DNA from: Candidatus Sulfotelmatobacter sp.
GTDB lineage: Bacteria > Acidobacteriota > Terriglobia > Terriglobales > Acidobacteriaceae
NCBI GenBank assembly: GCA_030041475.1
Contig: JASHNU010000051.1
Coordinates: 1-64,000, forward strand
Length of the DNA: 64,000 nucleotides
Direction of reading: 5' to 3'
Below the pieces are notes generated by a model that did no database searches, had not been told where the DNA came from, and saw only the letters and a list, made by a program, of their open reading frames with translations. The position numbers and the translations under genes are program-made. Shown one piece after another: positions 25,727 to 34,065 of the stretch. Each line of letters begins with the position of its first letter. Position 1 is the stretch's first letter.

Positions 25727-27271
25727 TTAAGGCTGCTTCGCGGTTCCGCGCTTCAGGGCACGCTGCAGAGTCTGATCGAGGGCGGCTTTCGTCTTTTCGT
25801 ATTCTTCCTGCGAGATGTGGCCTTGCTTGTGCTCGACTTCAAGCTGGAAGAGTTCTTCTTTCAGACCTTCAAACAGCATGGACGAGGAAGGCCGCGAAGC
25901 AGAACCCACACCAGTTTTACCCGAGCGAGGGGGGATCGACACACTTCGTGCGCCGCTGGAGGCTGCGACTTCTGCACTAACGAAAAGCTCTTCCTCTTCA
26001 GTCGAACCGTGGGCGACGGCTCCTTGCGCGACGGCCGCGCGCTGAGCCGCCTGCTGCCGCGAAGCCACGAATATGCCCCCGGCCACCAGCGCCAACGCGA
26101 AACCGCCGAGAATGTACAGCTGATATTTCTGCAGAGGATTGGGCGCGTCGATGGGCGGGCCAAGACCGCCTCCGGGTCGGCTTTCCGCGGCTTGTCCAGA
26201 GCTCTGTCCTCCTTCGCCGGGTTGACCCGCATTTTCCTGGCGAGCCTCCAGCGTGCCTTCTCCGGTTACCTTGAAGGCCAACGTCTGACCCAACTTTGCG
26301 CCGGAGGCAACCTGCACGTTGGCATCGGGCTGCTGCGGATCGTTCATGGGCTGGAAATTCGCGCCAGGAGCGCCGGCGAACTGCATGCCTTTGGGCAGGA
26401 TGGCAACGAAATGCTGCAGCGGATAGAGGCTCTTGGGATCAATGTTGGCGCTGCCGGTGTAGGGAAGCTGGTATGCGAGCTGAAATTGCGTGGTGCCGGG
26501 GCGCAGCGGGAAAAGATAAGCGTAGCGGGTTTTCTTGTCGTCGACCGGCACCGGCGCGGATTTGATGGGCTGGCCGCCGGCAGTCATGGCCTCGCTTTCG
26601 GCGATCTGCGCGCCCTCGGGAACGAAGAACTCGAGGTTGCGTTCGTTCATCTGGGTGCGCGGCGGCTTGGAGTTGTTCTGCACGGCAAAGCCCCGCATCA
26701 CTTCGAGCTGGCCCTGCTCGGCCTGCACCCGCATGATATCGGCCACCACTTCAATGCCTTCCACCTTTTTCGCAACGTCGTAGACTTCGACCTCGACCGA
26801 GGTCGTTCCCGGAGGCGCCATGCGGTGATAGGTCACGCCCTCATGAATGGCGCGGACGAGATGCGGCGCCTGTGCATCGTCGAGCTTGAAGCTGAAATTG
26901 CCTTTGGCGTCGGTCTTGGTGCGTCCGGATTCTTGCATGCCCTGGCTTAAGCTCAGCAAAACGACGTCGTCGCCGGCGGAAGGCTTGCCGGTCGTGGAAT
27001 TTTTCACCGTGCCGGTGAGCGTTTGCGCGGAGGCGAAGGTGCTGAGCAGGAGAAGGACGAGCGGAATGACGAGTGTAATAAAGGTCGCCTCACGCGCAGC
27101 CCAGCAAGGAGACGAGGCAAACGCGCGATTCTTGCGTCGCAAACCCCGCGACGCCTCGCGCGGCTCGCCTAGGTCCTTCAGCGGGCAAAATGCGCCCGCT
27201 TCAGCAGGATGACAACCGGAAGAAGACGCCTCGCTCAGGATGACAAAGTTTTGAATGTGCATTCTTCTCAT
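25727..27271 (-). CDS. Secreted/membrane protein with carboxypeptidase-regulatory-like domain
   Basis: A 514-residue protein from ATG 27271, whose ATG overlaps the stop of the preceding gene (ATGA). The first 63 residues are encoded by dispersed repeat DNA (FVILSEASSSGCHPAEAG is a translated family C copy). Only then comes the hydrophobic export signal FITLVIPLVLLLLSTFASA. The mature part begins with a transthyretin-like fold (LTGTVKNSTTGKPSAGDDVV), followed by a long beta-rich region. One transmembrane helix lies at about 395-412 (LYILGGFALALVAGGIFVA), and a charged helical C-terminus with a SHOCT-like end (LFQLEVEHKQGHISQEEYEK) closes it. TTG 27142 is an alternative start. It may serve cytochrome maturation, judged only from position. 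Confidence 0.72.
   Translation of the reverse strand: MRRMHIQNFVILSEASSSGCHPAEAGAFCPLKDLGEPREASRGLRRKNRAFASSPCWAAREATFITLVIPLVLLLLSTFASAQTLTGTVKNSTTGKPSAGDDVVLLSLSQGMQESGRTKTDAKGNFSFKLDDAQAPHLVRAIHEGVTYHRMAPPGTTSVEVEVYDVAKKVEGIEVVADIMRVQAEQGQLEVMRGFAVQNNSKPPRTQMNERNLEFFVPEGAQIAESEAMTAGGQPIKSAPVPVDDKKTRYAYLFPLRPGTTQFQLAYQLPYTGSANIDPKSLYPLQHFVAILPKGMQFAGAPGANFQPMNDPQQPDANVQVASGAKLGQTLAFKVTGEGTLEARQENAGQPGEGGQSSGQAAESRPGGGLGPPIDAPNPLQKYQLYILGGFALALVAGGIFVASRQQAAQRAAVAQGAVAHGSTEEEELFVSAEVAASSGARSVSIPPRSGKTGVGSASRPSSSMLFEGLKEELFQLEVEHKQGHISQEEYEKTKAALDQTLQRALKRGTAKQP
27083..27250. repeat. Dispersed repeats inside the 5' end of a coding sequence (family C and GCGGGC hairpin)
   Basis: The region contains CTCAGGATGACA-like and CAGGATGACAACC motifs (about 27207-27245), the hairpin GCGGGC-N7-GCCCGC (27181-27199), and a CGCCTCGCG/CGCGACGC pair further in. 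All of it is read in frame as residues 8-63 of the protein at 25727-27271. Confidence 0.65.
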
Positions 27272-27564
27272 GCTCTTGTTTTTCGTGGCGCGGCAGCGTC
27301 TTCGAGGCGCGCGATTTCGGCCAGCAGCGCGGCGGCTTCGTCTTCCAGGGATGACTTCAGCGAGTGATAGTCGGCGTCGGGAACCTTGCCCGCTTTGTAC
27401 TCGAAGTTCAAGTCGCGCAGGTTCTCGTAGACGGCGTCCTTGCGCTCGCGCAAATACGAAGCGCGCGTCTTCTCGGGGCCCAGGTAGAGTCTGCCGGGCA
27501 GATAAAAAACGTAAAGCAGCGCGGCGGCGGTGATCAGAAGAGCGCAAGTGAGCTCCAGGATCAT
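27268..27564 (-). CDS. CcmI-like small membrane protein of cytochrome c maturation
   Basis: A 98-residue protein with one N-terminal helix (LELTCALLITAAALLYVFYL). A charged helical remainder includes RERKDAVYENLRDLNFEYKA and GKVPDADYHSLKSSLEDEAA, the pattern seen at the start of CcmI and related cytochrome c biogenesis subunits. It lacks the TPR part of full CcmI. It overlaps ccmH upstream by 4 bases and the next gene downstream by 4 bases, so translational coupling is likely. By position it would assist apocytochrome delivery to the CcmF/CcmH heme ligation complex (inference from context). Confidence 0.75.
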   Translation of the reverse strand: MILELTCALLITAAALLYVFYLPGRLYLGPEKTRASYLRERKDAVYENLRDLNFEYKAGKVPDADYHSLKSSLEDEAAALLAEIARLEDAAAPRKTRA

Positions 27565-28049
27565 AGGTCGGTCTCCTGGCGGGCCTGCTCGCGGAACTTC
27601 TCGAGCTCCGCTCCGGGAGAAGCATGCACTCCATCGGCGAGCATCGGTTCAGGCCGGTTTCTCCATGCGCGCACGATGAGGATCACGATGCCGAATCCCA
27701 ACAGCAGGGCGACGATCGGCATGATCCATGCCGCACGATCAAAGCCGGCGGTGGTGGGAGCGGCAAGAACCGTGGGTCCGTATTTCTGCACGAACGCTTG
27801 TTGCACCAGGCTGTCGCTGTCGCCACGCGTGACGGCGGCCATGAGCTCGTTGCGCATGCTGTCGGAGGAAGGGCAGCCGACGTGGTTGCACTCCAAAAGA
27901 ATCTGGCCGCATCCGCAGATGCACATGAGCTGATGGCCGATCTCGGTAAAGCGCGAGGAGGGATCGCCCGCCCCGGCGAAGATGCAGACGGCAAGCGAAA
28001 CCAGGGCGCAGTGGAGAGTGCGGCGGATTGAGTTGGATCTCACCATCAT
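27561..28049 (-). CDS. ccmH: Cytochrome c maturation protein CcmH
   Basis: A 162-residue thiol-reductase subunit of the heme ligation machinery. The signal or anchor helix is HCALVSLAVCIFAGAG. The redox motif appears as LMCICGCGQILLECNHVGC, the LxCxxC active site of the CcmH family with extra cysteines. A second membrane helix (AWIMPIVALLLGFGIVILIV) lies near 112-132, followed by a short cytoplasmic tail. ATG 28049 or 28046 can serve. The upstream leader is a family B repeat with no visible ribosome site, so translation signals may be weak or provided by the repeat. Confidence 0.88.
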   Translation of the reverse strand: MMVRSNSIRRTLHCALVSLAVCIFAGAGDPSSRFTEIGHQLMCICGCGQILLECNHVGCPSSDSMRNELMAAVTRGDSDSLVQQAFVQKYGPTVLAAPTTAGFDRAAWIMPIVALLLGFGIVILIVRAWRNRPEPMLADGVHASPGAELEKFREQARQETDL

Positions 28050-28052
28050 TTT

Positions 28053-28142
28053 GCGGATTGCAGATTTCAGATTGAAGATTGCAGACGCGCCATGCGATCT
28101 CCGAATTCGCAATCTCAAATCTGAAATCTAGAATCTGAAATC
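28053..28142. repeat. Dispersed inverted repeat, family B (copy 1)
   Basis: Left arm GATTGCAGATTTCAGATTG (28057-28075) and right arm GCAATCTCAAATCTGAAATC (28109-28128) plus a further AGAATCTGAAATC pair as a long imperfect hairpin. It occupies the ccmF-ccmH gap and reaches to 3 bases from the ccmH ATG. A second copy is at 34622-34702. Confidence 0.8.
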
Positions 28143-28153
28143 AACGAGCAGAA

Positions 28154-28192
28154 GCCGGGCTACGCCCGGCGGGCGGACGAGTGCGTCCGCCC
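28154..28192. repeat. Double perfect hairpin, GC-rich
   Basis: Two adjacent perfect stems: GCCGGGC-TAC-GCCCGGC (28154-28170) and GGGCGGACG-AGTG-CGTCCGCCC (28171-28192). They lie 10 bases beyond the ccmF stop codon, so they may modulate transcription or mRNA decay between ccmF and ccmH. No T-run follows on the minus strand. Confidence 0.7.
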
Positions 28193-28201
28193 CTACACAA
28201 G

Positions 28202-30247
28202 CTAATCTCCTGCCACCGGTGCGGCGCGCTCCACCATTCTTGGTACCCGCACCGTCACCGGCACCGGAGCAGGCTCGACCAGCGCAAGGCCCGTGCCCAG
28301 CACGATCACCCAGGCGCCGATCCAGATCCAGATCACCATCGGGTTCACGTGCGCCTTGATGACCGGCTGTCCCTTGTCGTTCTGGCCCTCGTAGACCAGG
28401 TAGAGATCTTCCTTGAAAGTCTGGCGAATGTCGGGCTTGGTGGAGGCCTGCTGGCTCGCCTTATAAAAGAGGCGCTGCGGCGTCATGGTGCCGATTTTTT
28501 GGCCGCCCTGGTATACGTCGATGAGCGCCCACTCACTGGCCTGGTTCGGATTGTCGTCCTGCGTGTAGGAACGGCAGACGAGATCGTAGTTGCTGATCTG
28601 CATGTGGTCGCCGTAGCCCATCTCCATTTCTTTTTCCTGGTTGAGCGCGGCGCCGGAGAATCCGATCATGGCCAGCACAACGCCGAAGTGAACGATATAG
28701 CCTCCGTAGCGGCGCGTGTTGCGGTGCGTGAGCTGGACCATCGAGGCAAACATGCCCTGTCCGGTTTTCTCGGAAATGACGCGACCGCCGCGGTAGAACT
28801 CTGAAGCCACGGTGAAAGTCACGAGAGCGGAGAGGAAAATCGTCATCAGCGAATAAAAGTAGCTGATGTCATGCCACGGCTTGAGGCCGAAGATCGAGCC
28901 CCAGCCCGCCGGAGTGAACATGACAAACAGCGCCACGACCAGGGCGCCGATCGTGGGCCAGAGGAAATTGCGCTTCACGCTTTCAAATGACGTCTTGCGC
29001 CAGGCCAGCAGCGGGCCGACCGCGGTCAAGAGCAAGAGCAGCAGCGCGACCGGGATCGCCACCCGGTTGTAGAACGGAGCGCCGACTGTAACTTTGTTGC
29101 CCTGTACCAATTCGGAAATTTTCGGGAACCACGTTCCCCACAGCACGTCGAGCGTGAGCAGAAGAAATAGCAGGTTGTTGAACAGAAAGCTCGATTCGCG
29201 CGAAACCAGTGCCTCCAGTTTGTGTTCGCTGCGCAGGCCGCTCTTGTTCTTCACGAAGAAGAAAACGAAGACGGCAAAACTCACTGCGAGGAACCACGCG
29301 AACCAGGTTCCAATCGACGACTGTGCGAAGGCGTGCACCGAGCTGATGATGCCGCTGCGCGTCAGGAACGTTCCCAGAATCGCGAGCCAGAACGTGGCGA
29401 AGACCAGCCACATATTCCAGACTTTCAGCATGCCGCGCTTTTCCTGCATCATGACCGAGTGCAGGAATGCCGTGCCCACAAGCCAGGGCATGAGCGACGC
29501 GTTTTCGACCGGATCCCATCCCCAATAGCCACCCCAGCCGAGCACGGAATAGGCCCAGTGCGAGCCGAGAAAAATGCCGCACGTCAGAAATCCCCAAGTC
29601 ACCATGGTCCAGCGGCGTGTGATGTGAATCCATTTTTCGCCGGGATACTTCATGATCAGCGCGCCCAGCGCGAAGGCGAAGGGAATCGTGAATCCTACAT
29701 AGCCCAGGTAAAGCATGGGCGGGTGGATCACCATTTCCGGATATTGCAGCAGCGGGTTGAGGCCGCTGCCGTCGGCGCGCAAGGGGCCTTCGATCAGGCC
29801 GAAGGGATTCGCGGCGAAGTAGACCAGGGACAGGAAGAACACCTGCACGGCGGCGAGAATCACAGAGGCGTAGGCGAATAGACGCGGATCGGTCTTGTAG
29901 CGCAGGCGCAGAACGAAGCCGTAACCGGACAGCAGGAGCGCCCAGAACAGCAGCGAACCTTCCTGGCCAGACCAGAGAACAGCGAACTTGTAGGGACCCG
30001 GCAGGTCGCGGTTACTGTGGTGGAAGATGTAAGCGATGGAAAAATCGTCGCGGAAGGCGGAAGCGACCAGAGCAATAGCAGCCAGCAAAACCGCTCCGAA
30101 TACAACGATGCCGGCGCGGCGTGCCGTCTCCCCTACGCGCGCCCAGCCGGAATCTTCGGCAGAGAGCAGGGCGAGCAGACCGGCGGCGAACGAATAAACG
30201 CTCAATGCCAGCGCAAGCAGTAACGCAAAGTCGCCAATGACCGCCAT
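28202..30247 (-). CDS. ccmF: Heme lyase subunit CcmF/NrfE family
   Basis: A 681-residue polytopic membrane protein that ligates heme to apocytochrome c. About a dozen or more hydrophobic helices are visible. The heme-handling tryptophan-rich motif is GGYWGWDPVENASLMPW. The conserved His residues around HPPMLYLGYVG and in RRWTMVTWGF are present. The C-terminal soluble domain (NYDLVCRSYTQDDNPNQASE and following) ends with one more helix, MVIWIWIGAWVIVLGTGLAL. It begins the ccmF-ccmH-ccmI transcription unit. CcmABCDE and the CcdA/DsbD reductase are not in the window. Length is at the top of the usual range. Confidence 0.93.
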   Translation of the reverse strand: MAVIGDFALLLALALSVYSFAAGLLALLSAEDSGWARVGETARRAGIVVFGAVLLAAIALVASAFRDDFSIAYIFHHSNRDLPGPYKFAVLWSGQEGSLLFWALLLSGYGFVLRLRYKTDPRLFAYASVILAAVQVFFLSLVYFAANPFGLIEGPLRADGSGLNPLLQYPEMVIHPPMLYLGYVGFTIPFAFALGALIMKYPGEKWIHITRRWTMVTWGFLTCGIFLGSHWAYSVLGWGGYWGWDPVENASLMPWLVGTAFLHSVMMQEKRGMLKVWNMWLVFATFWLAILGTFLTRSGIISSVHAFAQSSIGTWFAWFLAVSFAVFVFFFVKNKSGLRSEHKLEALVSRESSFLFNNLLFLLLTLDVLWGTWFPKISELVQGNKVTVGAPFYNRVAIPVALLLLLLTAVGPLLAWRKTSFESVKRNFLWPTIGALVVALFVMFTPAGWGSIFGLKPWHDISYFYSLMTIFLSALVTFTVASEFYRGGRVISEKTGQGMFASMVQLTHRNTRRYGGYIVHFGVVLAMIGFSGAALNQEKEMEMGYGDHMQISNYDLVCRSYTQDDNPNQASEWALIDVYQGGQKIGTMTPQRLFYKASQQASTKPDIRQTFKEDLYLVYEGQNDKGQPVIKAHVNPMVIWIWIGAWVIVLGTGLALVEPAPVPVTVRVPRMVERAAPVAGD

Positions 30248-30448
30248 TTAAGGGAACCCCGGCCTATTTTTTCAGAAAGCGGTGGGCGAGGCAACCTGAG
30301 GCGCAGTAGAAAGGACGATGCGCAACAGATTCGGGAGGAAAGCCTGACTCCTGCTCGACAGAACCGAGAGAAGAAAATCTAACGTTCAACGCGCAACTTC
30401 GGGCGGCAGCCGGGGCTCGGCCGCCACGGTCATCGCGAGTGGAGTGTC

Positions 30449-30772
30449 CTACGCGCTCGTTTGCTGGTAGCGCTGCCGAACCTCGCGCTCCGCGTTCAGC
30501 CAGTCCTCCGTTTCGTGGCCGGGTTGAAATCCACGCCGCTCCGAGAGCAGGTAAGCGAGCTGGCGGATTTCATCGTCCAGGTTGATGGGAACCAGCTTGG
30601 AGCGAGTTTGCGCCGCAACAAGCTCTGGTTTCTTTCTGGTCTTGGTGATGTTCGTCGTCTGAGCATTGGAACCTGCAGCGGCGCCTTCCATCTTATTGTC
30701 GCCATTGCTCGAGACGGGACTTGGATCGGGGGTTTGGGCGCCTGGGCTTTTTTTCGTAATCTTCTTTGCCAT
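30449..30772 (-). CDS. DUF2934 small protein
   Basis: A 107-residue protein with a Lys/Pro/Ser/Asn-rich low-complexity N-terminus (about 1-65). The C-terminal DUF2934 motif is DEIRQLAYLLSERRGFQPG followed by HETEDWLNAEREV. Such proteins are abundant in Acidobacteria and Proteobacteria; no function is known. Its ATG 30772 lies 28 bases downstream (minus strand) of a five-unit tandem repeat that may carry regulatory sites. It stands alone between ccmF and the tRNA-Glu region. Confidence 0.85.
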   Translation of the reverse strand: MAKKITKKSPGAQTPDPSPVSSNGDNKMEGAAAGSNAQTTNITKTRKKPELVAAQTRSKLVPINLDDEIRQLAYLLSERRGFQPGHETEDWLNAEREVRQRYQQTSA

Positions 30773-30800
30773 GATCAGTACTCCTTGATCCTCCTGGGTT

Positions 30801-30870
30801 TCACAAAAATGCCTTCACAAAAATGCTTTAACAAGAATGGTTTAACAAAATTGGTTTGACAAGAATTTGT
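30801..30870. repeat. Five tandem 14-bp units upstream of the DUF2934 gene
   Basis: The units are TCACAAAAATGCCT, TCACAAAAATGCTT, TAACAAGAATGGTT, TAACAAAATTGGTT and TGACAAGAATTTGT, exactly phased at 14 bases. On the minus strand each unit presents a TTGT(T/G/C)AA-like core, so an operator array or slipped-strand product is possible. Confidence 0.85.
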
Positions 30871-31187
30871 GACCGCTGGTTGCAGTCTGTTTTCGTTTTT
30901 GCGCTAGCAGTCGCCCACAAAGGCTGATAGCAAGCTCCCTGCTTCTAATATAAAACCTCAACCCCTGTGGATGTCAGCCTGTTTACATTGATTAAAGCGA
31001 TACGACGCCGCAAAATTTCCGAAAATGAAACCGAAAAACGGCGCCGACAAGCGGGAGTTGGCGTCGCGCAAGTTATTTGTGACGACAGTTTCGCGGTGAT
31101 AGGGCTCGCGTAATGGATGAACGTAGCAAACAGAGCCTTTTCCCGCACGGTCAACGTTTACATTTTTGTTATACTTTTGTTCTGCGG
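30871..31187. other. AT-rich intergenic region upstream of tRNA-Glu
   Basis: No convincing gene. A short open frame on the minus strand (30945-31154) has no ribosome site or family features. TATACT at 31170-31175 is 12 bases before the tRNA start and is a plausible -10 box. No good -35 is seen at normal spacing. Confidence 0.5.
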
Positions 31188-31262
31188 GGCGCTATCGTCT
31201 AGGGGTTAGGACGGAAGATTCTCAATCTTCAAACCCGGGTTCGATTCCCGGTAGCGCTACCA
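31188..31262 (+). tRNA. tRNA-Glu (CTC)
   Basis: A complete 75-base cloverleaf: acceptor GGCGCTA pairs with TAGCGCT, the D arm contains TAGGGGTTAGGA, and the anticodon loop TTCTCAA carries CTC at 31221-31223. The T arm GGGTTCGATTCCC is standard and CCA is encoded at 31260-31262. CTC decodes GAG (Glu). Confidence 0.95.
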
Positions 31263-31384
31263 AACCTTCCTAAGCCTTCGATCCCGCACGCGGCAAATTT
31301 CACTCCATCCTTTCGCTCGGTGCATAATCTGATATCGCCCGGTGGATAATTGAAGCCATTAAACCCTTCCTTGCGAGGATCAAC

Positions 31385-33064
31385 ATGCGCTTTCGTGGGT
31401 TAAGCAGTATTTCGGTGACGTTTCCTGTCTTTGTTGCTGCTTTTTTCTTCATGTTCGTTGTAGGTGGGACCATCCATGCCGTGGACAAAAACTTTCACGA
31501 CGCGCCCGACTCGGCCAAGGCGACGAACAATCCATATGCCGGTCAGCCCGATGCCATTGACGCTGGCAAGACACTCTACGCCCGCAACTGCCTGGCGTGT
31601 CATGGCAAGGCAGGACAGGGCACGGGGAATGTTCCTTCGCTGGTGGATGGAAAACTGAAGGGAGTCGCGCAAGGCGAGATCTTCTGGTTCATCACCAAGG
31701 GAGATAAAGACAGCGGAATGCCGTCGTGGGAGTTTCTGCCGAAGCAGAAGCGCTGGCAGGTGGTGACCTATGTGGCAGCGCTGGCGGCGGGCAAGGCGGA
31801 GGGGGTGGCGCATCCCGCTTCTGCGGCGGAGGTCAGCGGGGCGGCCCTGAAAGCTCCAGCGCCGCGTGCGCCGTTTACCGATTTCCGCTACGAGTCTCCG
31901 GGCACAACGCGGAAAATTACAGTGAACGATTTACCCGAGCCTTACGCAACCGAGTCGGCGGAGAACGGCGCGGAGTTGGTGGCGCGGCCGGAGAATGCAT
32001 GGCCGGTGGCGCCCGCTGGTTTCAAGGTGGAATTGTATGCGGCAGGCCTGGAAAATCCGCGACTGCTCCGAACCGCGCCCAATGGCGACATTTTTCTGGC
32101 GGAAAGCAGTGTCGGGCGCATTCGGGTTTTCCGCGGCATGACGAGCGACGGCAAGCCGGAGCAGAGTTCGATATTCGCGGAAGGGTTGAAGCGGCCTTAC
32201 GGCATCGCTTTTTATCCGCCGGGCCCGGAGCCCCAGTGGATTTACATCGGCAACACGAACGAACTGATTCGTTTTCCTTACCACGACGGCGATCTGAAGG
32301 CGAGCGGGCCGTCGCAGCACCTTGCCGACTTTCCCACCGGCGGGCACTGGACCCGAGCGGTCGAATTTTCTCAGGACGGAAAGAAACTATTTGTGGCCGT
32401 GGGATCGGGGTCGAATGTCGACGATCCCGACACGCATCCGGGCGAGAAGGGGCGGGCTGACATTCTCACGTGTGACCCGGCGAATTGCACGATGAGCGTG
32501 TACGCCTACGGCATTCGCAATGCCGGCGGCGGGATTGCCGTCAATCCCCAAACCGGCGAGTTGTGGTGCTCGGTGAACGAACGCGACGCGCTCGGCGATA
32601 ACCTGGTGCCCGATTACATCACGCATGTGCAGGAAGGCGGTTTCTATGGCTGGCCTTGGTGGTACATCGGCGGGCATCAGGATCCGCGGCATGCGGGCAA
32701 GCACCCCGAATTGAAAGACAAAGCGATCATGCCGGACGTGCTGTTGCAGCCGCACAACGCTTCGCTGGAGTTGACGTTTTATGAGGCGGACAAATTTCCG
32801 GCGGAATACCGCGGAGACATTTTCGCTTCCGAGCACGGATCATGGAACAAGGCTGTGCGCGTGGGCTACGAAGTCATCCGCGTGCCGCTGCATCAGACCG
32901 GCCATGCGACCGGTGAGTATCAGGACTTTCTGACCGGGTTTGTCCTTCCGGACGGGCAAGTTTGGGGGCGTCCGGTCGGGATCACCGTTGCGCCGGATGG
33001 CTCACTGCTGGTCAGCGACGACGGTTCGAACTCGATCTGGAGAGTCAGCTACATGGGGAAGTGA
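31385..33064 (+). CDS. Cytochrome c / sorbosone-type PQQ dehydrogenase fusion
   Basis: A 559-residue periplasmic protein. An N-terminal helix (FPVFVAAFFFMFVVGGTIHA) anchors or exports it. Residues about 50-135 form a class I cytochrome c with heme motif CLACH (Cys69, Cys72, His73) and a candidate axial Met in DSGMPSWEF. From about 190 on is a beta-propeller of the sorbosone/glucose dehydrogenase family: VAPAGFKVELYAAGLENPRL, VGSGSNVDDPD, GIRNAGGGIAVNPQTGELW, NERDALGDNLVPDYITHVQE and PLHQTGHATGEYQDFLTGF. It would oxidise a sugar or aldose-like substrate and pass electrons to its own heme. Heme attachment would rely on the Ccm system encoded nearby. Confidence 0.88.
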   Translation: MRFRGLSSISVTFPVFVAAFFFMFVVGGTIHAVDKNFHDAPDSAKATNNPYAGQPDAIDAGKTLYARNCLACHGKAGQGTGNVPSLVDGKLKGVAQGEIFWFITKGDKDSGMPSWEFLPKQKRWQVVTYVAALAAGKAEGVAHPASAAEVSGAALKAPAPRAPFTDFRYESPGTTRKITVNDLPEPYATESAENGAELVARPENAWPVAPAGFKVELYAAGLENPRLLRTAPNGDIFLAESSVGRIRVFRGMTSDGKPEQSSIFAEGLKRPYGIAFYPPGPEPQWIYIGNTNELIRFPYHDGDLKASGPSQHLADFPTGGHWTRAVEFSQDGKKLFVAVGSGSNVDDPDTHPGEKGRADILTCDPANCTMSVYAYGIRNAGGGIAVNPQTGELWCSVNERDALGDNLVPDYITHVQEGGFYGWPWWYIGGHQDPRHAGKHPELKDKAIMPDVLLQPHNASLELTFYEADKFPAEYRGDIFASEHGSWNKAVRVGYEVIRVPLHQTGHATGEYQDFLTGFVLPDGQVWGRPVGITVAPDGSLLVSDDGSNSIWRVSYMGK

Positions 33065-33090
33065 GATCACGGCGCGCCTCGAGGGGCGTG

Positions 33091-34017
33091 TTAGATCCGC
33101 CCCTTGAGTGCAGGATTGCTTGCCAGTGCCGCGATGAACTTCGCCGCGATCTTATCGAAACCCCCGGGCGTGGGGTGCAGTTCGTTGGCCCATTCGTTCG
33201 GCATTAGCGTTCCCTGAGTTTCGACGTAGAAGACGTTTTTGTGAGCCGCCGCGATCTGCACGAGCAGATTCCGGAATTGCAGCAGAAATTCTTTGACAAC
33301 CTCGGTTTCAATCTTCAGATTCGGCCATCCGCGATAAGCGAGAGAAGGTTCTAGCCATGGTCCAATCAGGTAGTCGGGCTTGCCTCCAGCCGAGTCTTCG
33401 CAGATGCCCACGCCACTCGGAATGGCGAAATCATAGCCGTGAATGAAGATGAGGCTGGTTTGCGAGCACTGGTCGCGAATGGCAATCAAGTCTTCGTAGG
33501 CGCTGCGCACGACTCCAAGCACGTCCCCAAGGCGCTGCCCGTTGATGCCCTGGTTTGGCGGCATTCCTGGGACGTACTCCCGAATCCACAGACAGAATTG
33601 ATCGCCAACCGTGTCGTTGCCGCCGCCGGAAAAGAGAATCGCGTCGAAGACTCCATTGTCGTGATCGCTGAGATTTTCGATGATCCGCTGGCGGCGCTTG
33701 ACGCCGAGAAGGTCGCGGGCTTCATCGCCATAGTGGGCGAGGTTGAGGATGAGCGGCGGCGGATTGCCATGGTTGCCGATGGAGCGAATGACGTCATTGC
33801 GGCCGGTCACAGGAAGCGGGTAATCGAACCAGGAATCGCCATCTGCAAACAGATTGAGCGGCTCGATCGCGCCCGGGGCCAGTGCGAGCTTTTTGCGCTC
33901 GGTGATGGCCTGTTTGTGATGCGCGATGCGTTCGCGGCGCTCCCCGTCGATGAGTTGGTGGCGAAGGCGGGTTTGTTCCACGCGGGCAAGATTTTTGGCG
34001 GCATCAATGATTTCCAT
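33091..34017 (-). CDS. SGNH/GDSL-like hydrolase with coiled N-terminus
   Basis: A 308-residue protein with no signal peptide. Residues 1-45 are a charged helix (ARVEQTRLRHQLIDGERRER). SGNH blocks are then visible: block I FADGDSWFDYP with the nucleophile Ser, block III FSGGGNDTV with Gly/Asn, and block V ELHPTPGGF with the catalytic His. The fold is therefore an esterase or lipase type, but the substrate is unknown and block II is not clear. It probably works in the cytosol. The gene lies between the sorbosone-type fusion (convergent) and dnaE2 (same strand, 48 bases away). Confidence 0.78.
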   Translation of the reverse strand: MEIIDAAKNLARVEQTRLRHQLIDGERRERIAHHKQAITERKKLALAPGAIEPLNLFADGDSWFDYPLPVTGRNDVIRSIGNHGNPPPLILNLAHYGDEARDLLGVKRRQRIIENLSDHDNGVFDAILFSGGGNDTVGDQFCLWIREYVPGMPPNQGINGQRLGDVLGVVRSAYEDLIAIRDQCSQTSLIFIHGYDFAIPSGVGICEDSAGGKPDYLIGPWLEPSLAYRGWPNLKIETEVVKEFLLQFRNLLVQIAAAHKNVFYVETQGTLMPNEWANELHPTPGGFDKIAAKFIAALASNPALKGRI

Positions 34018-34065
34018 GGCGAGCCTCCATTTTTTCGGGAAAGGATGATAACAGGGATTGCCGGC

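Noticed and set aside
30945-31154. A 69-codon open frame on the minus strand before tRNA-Glu
   Set aside because: No ribosome site, no family features and a composition like the surrounding non-coding DNA.
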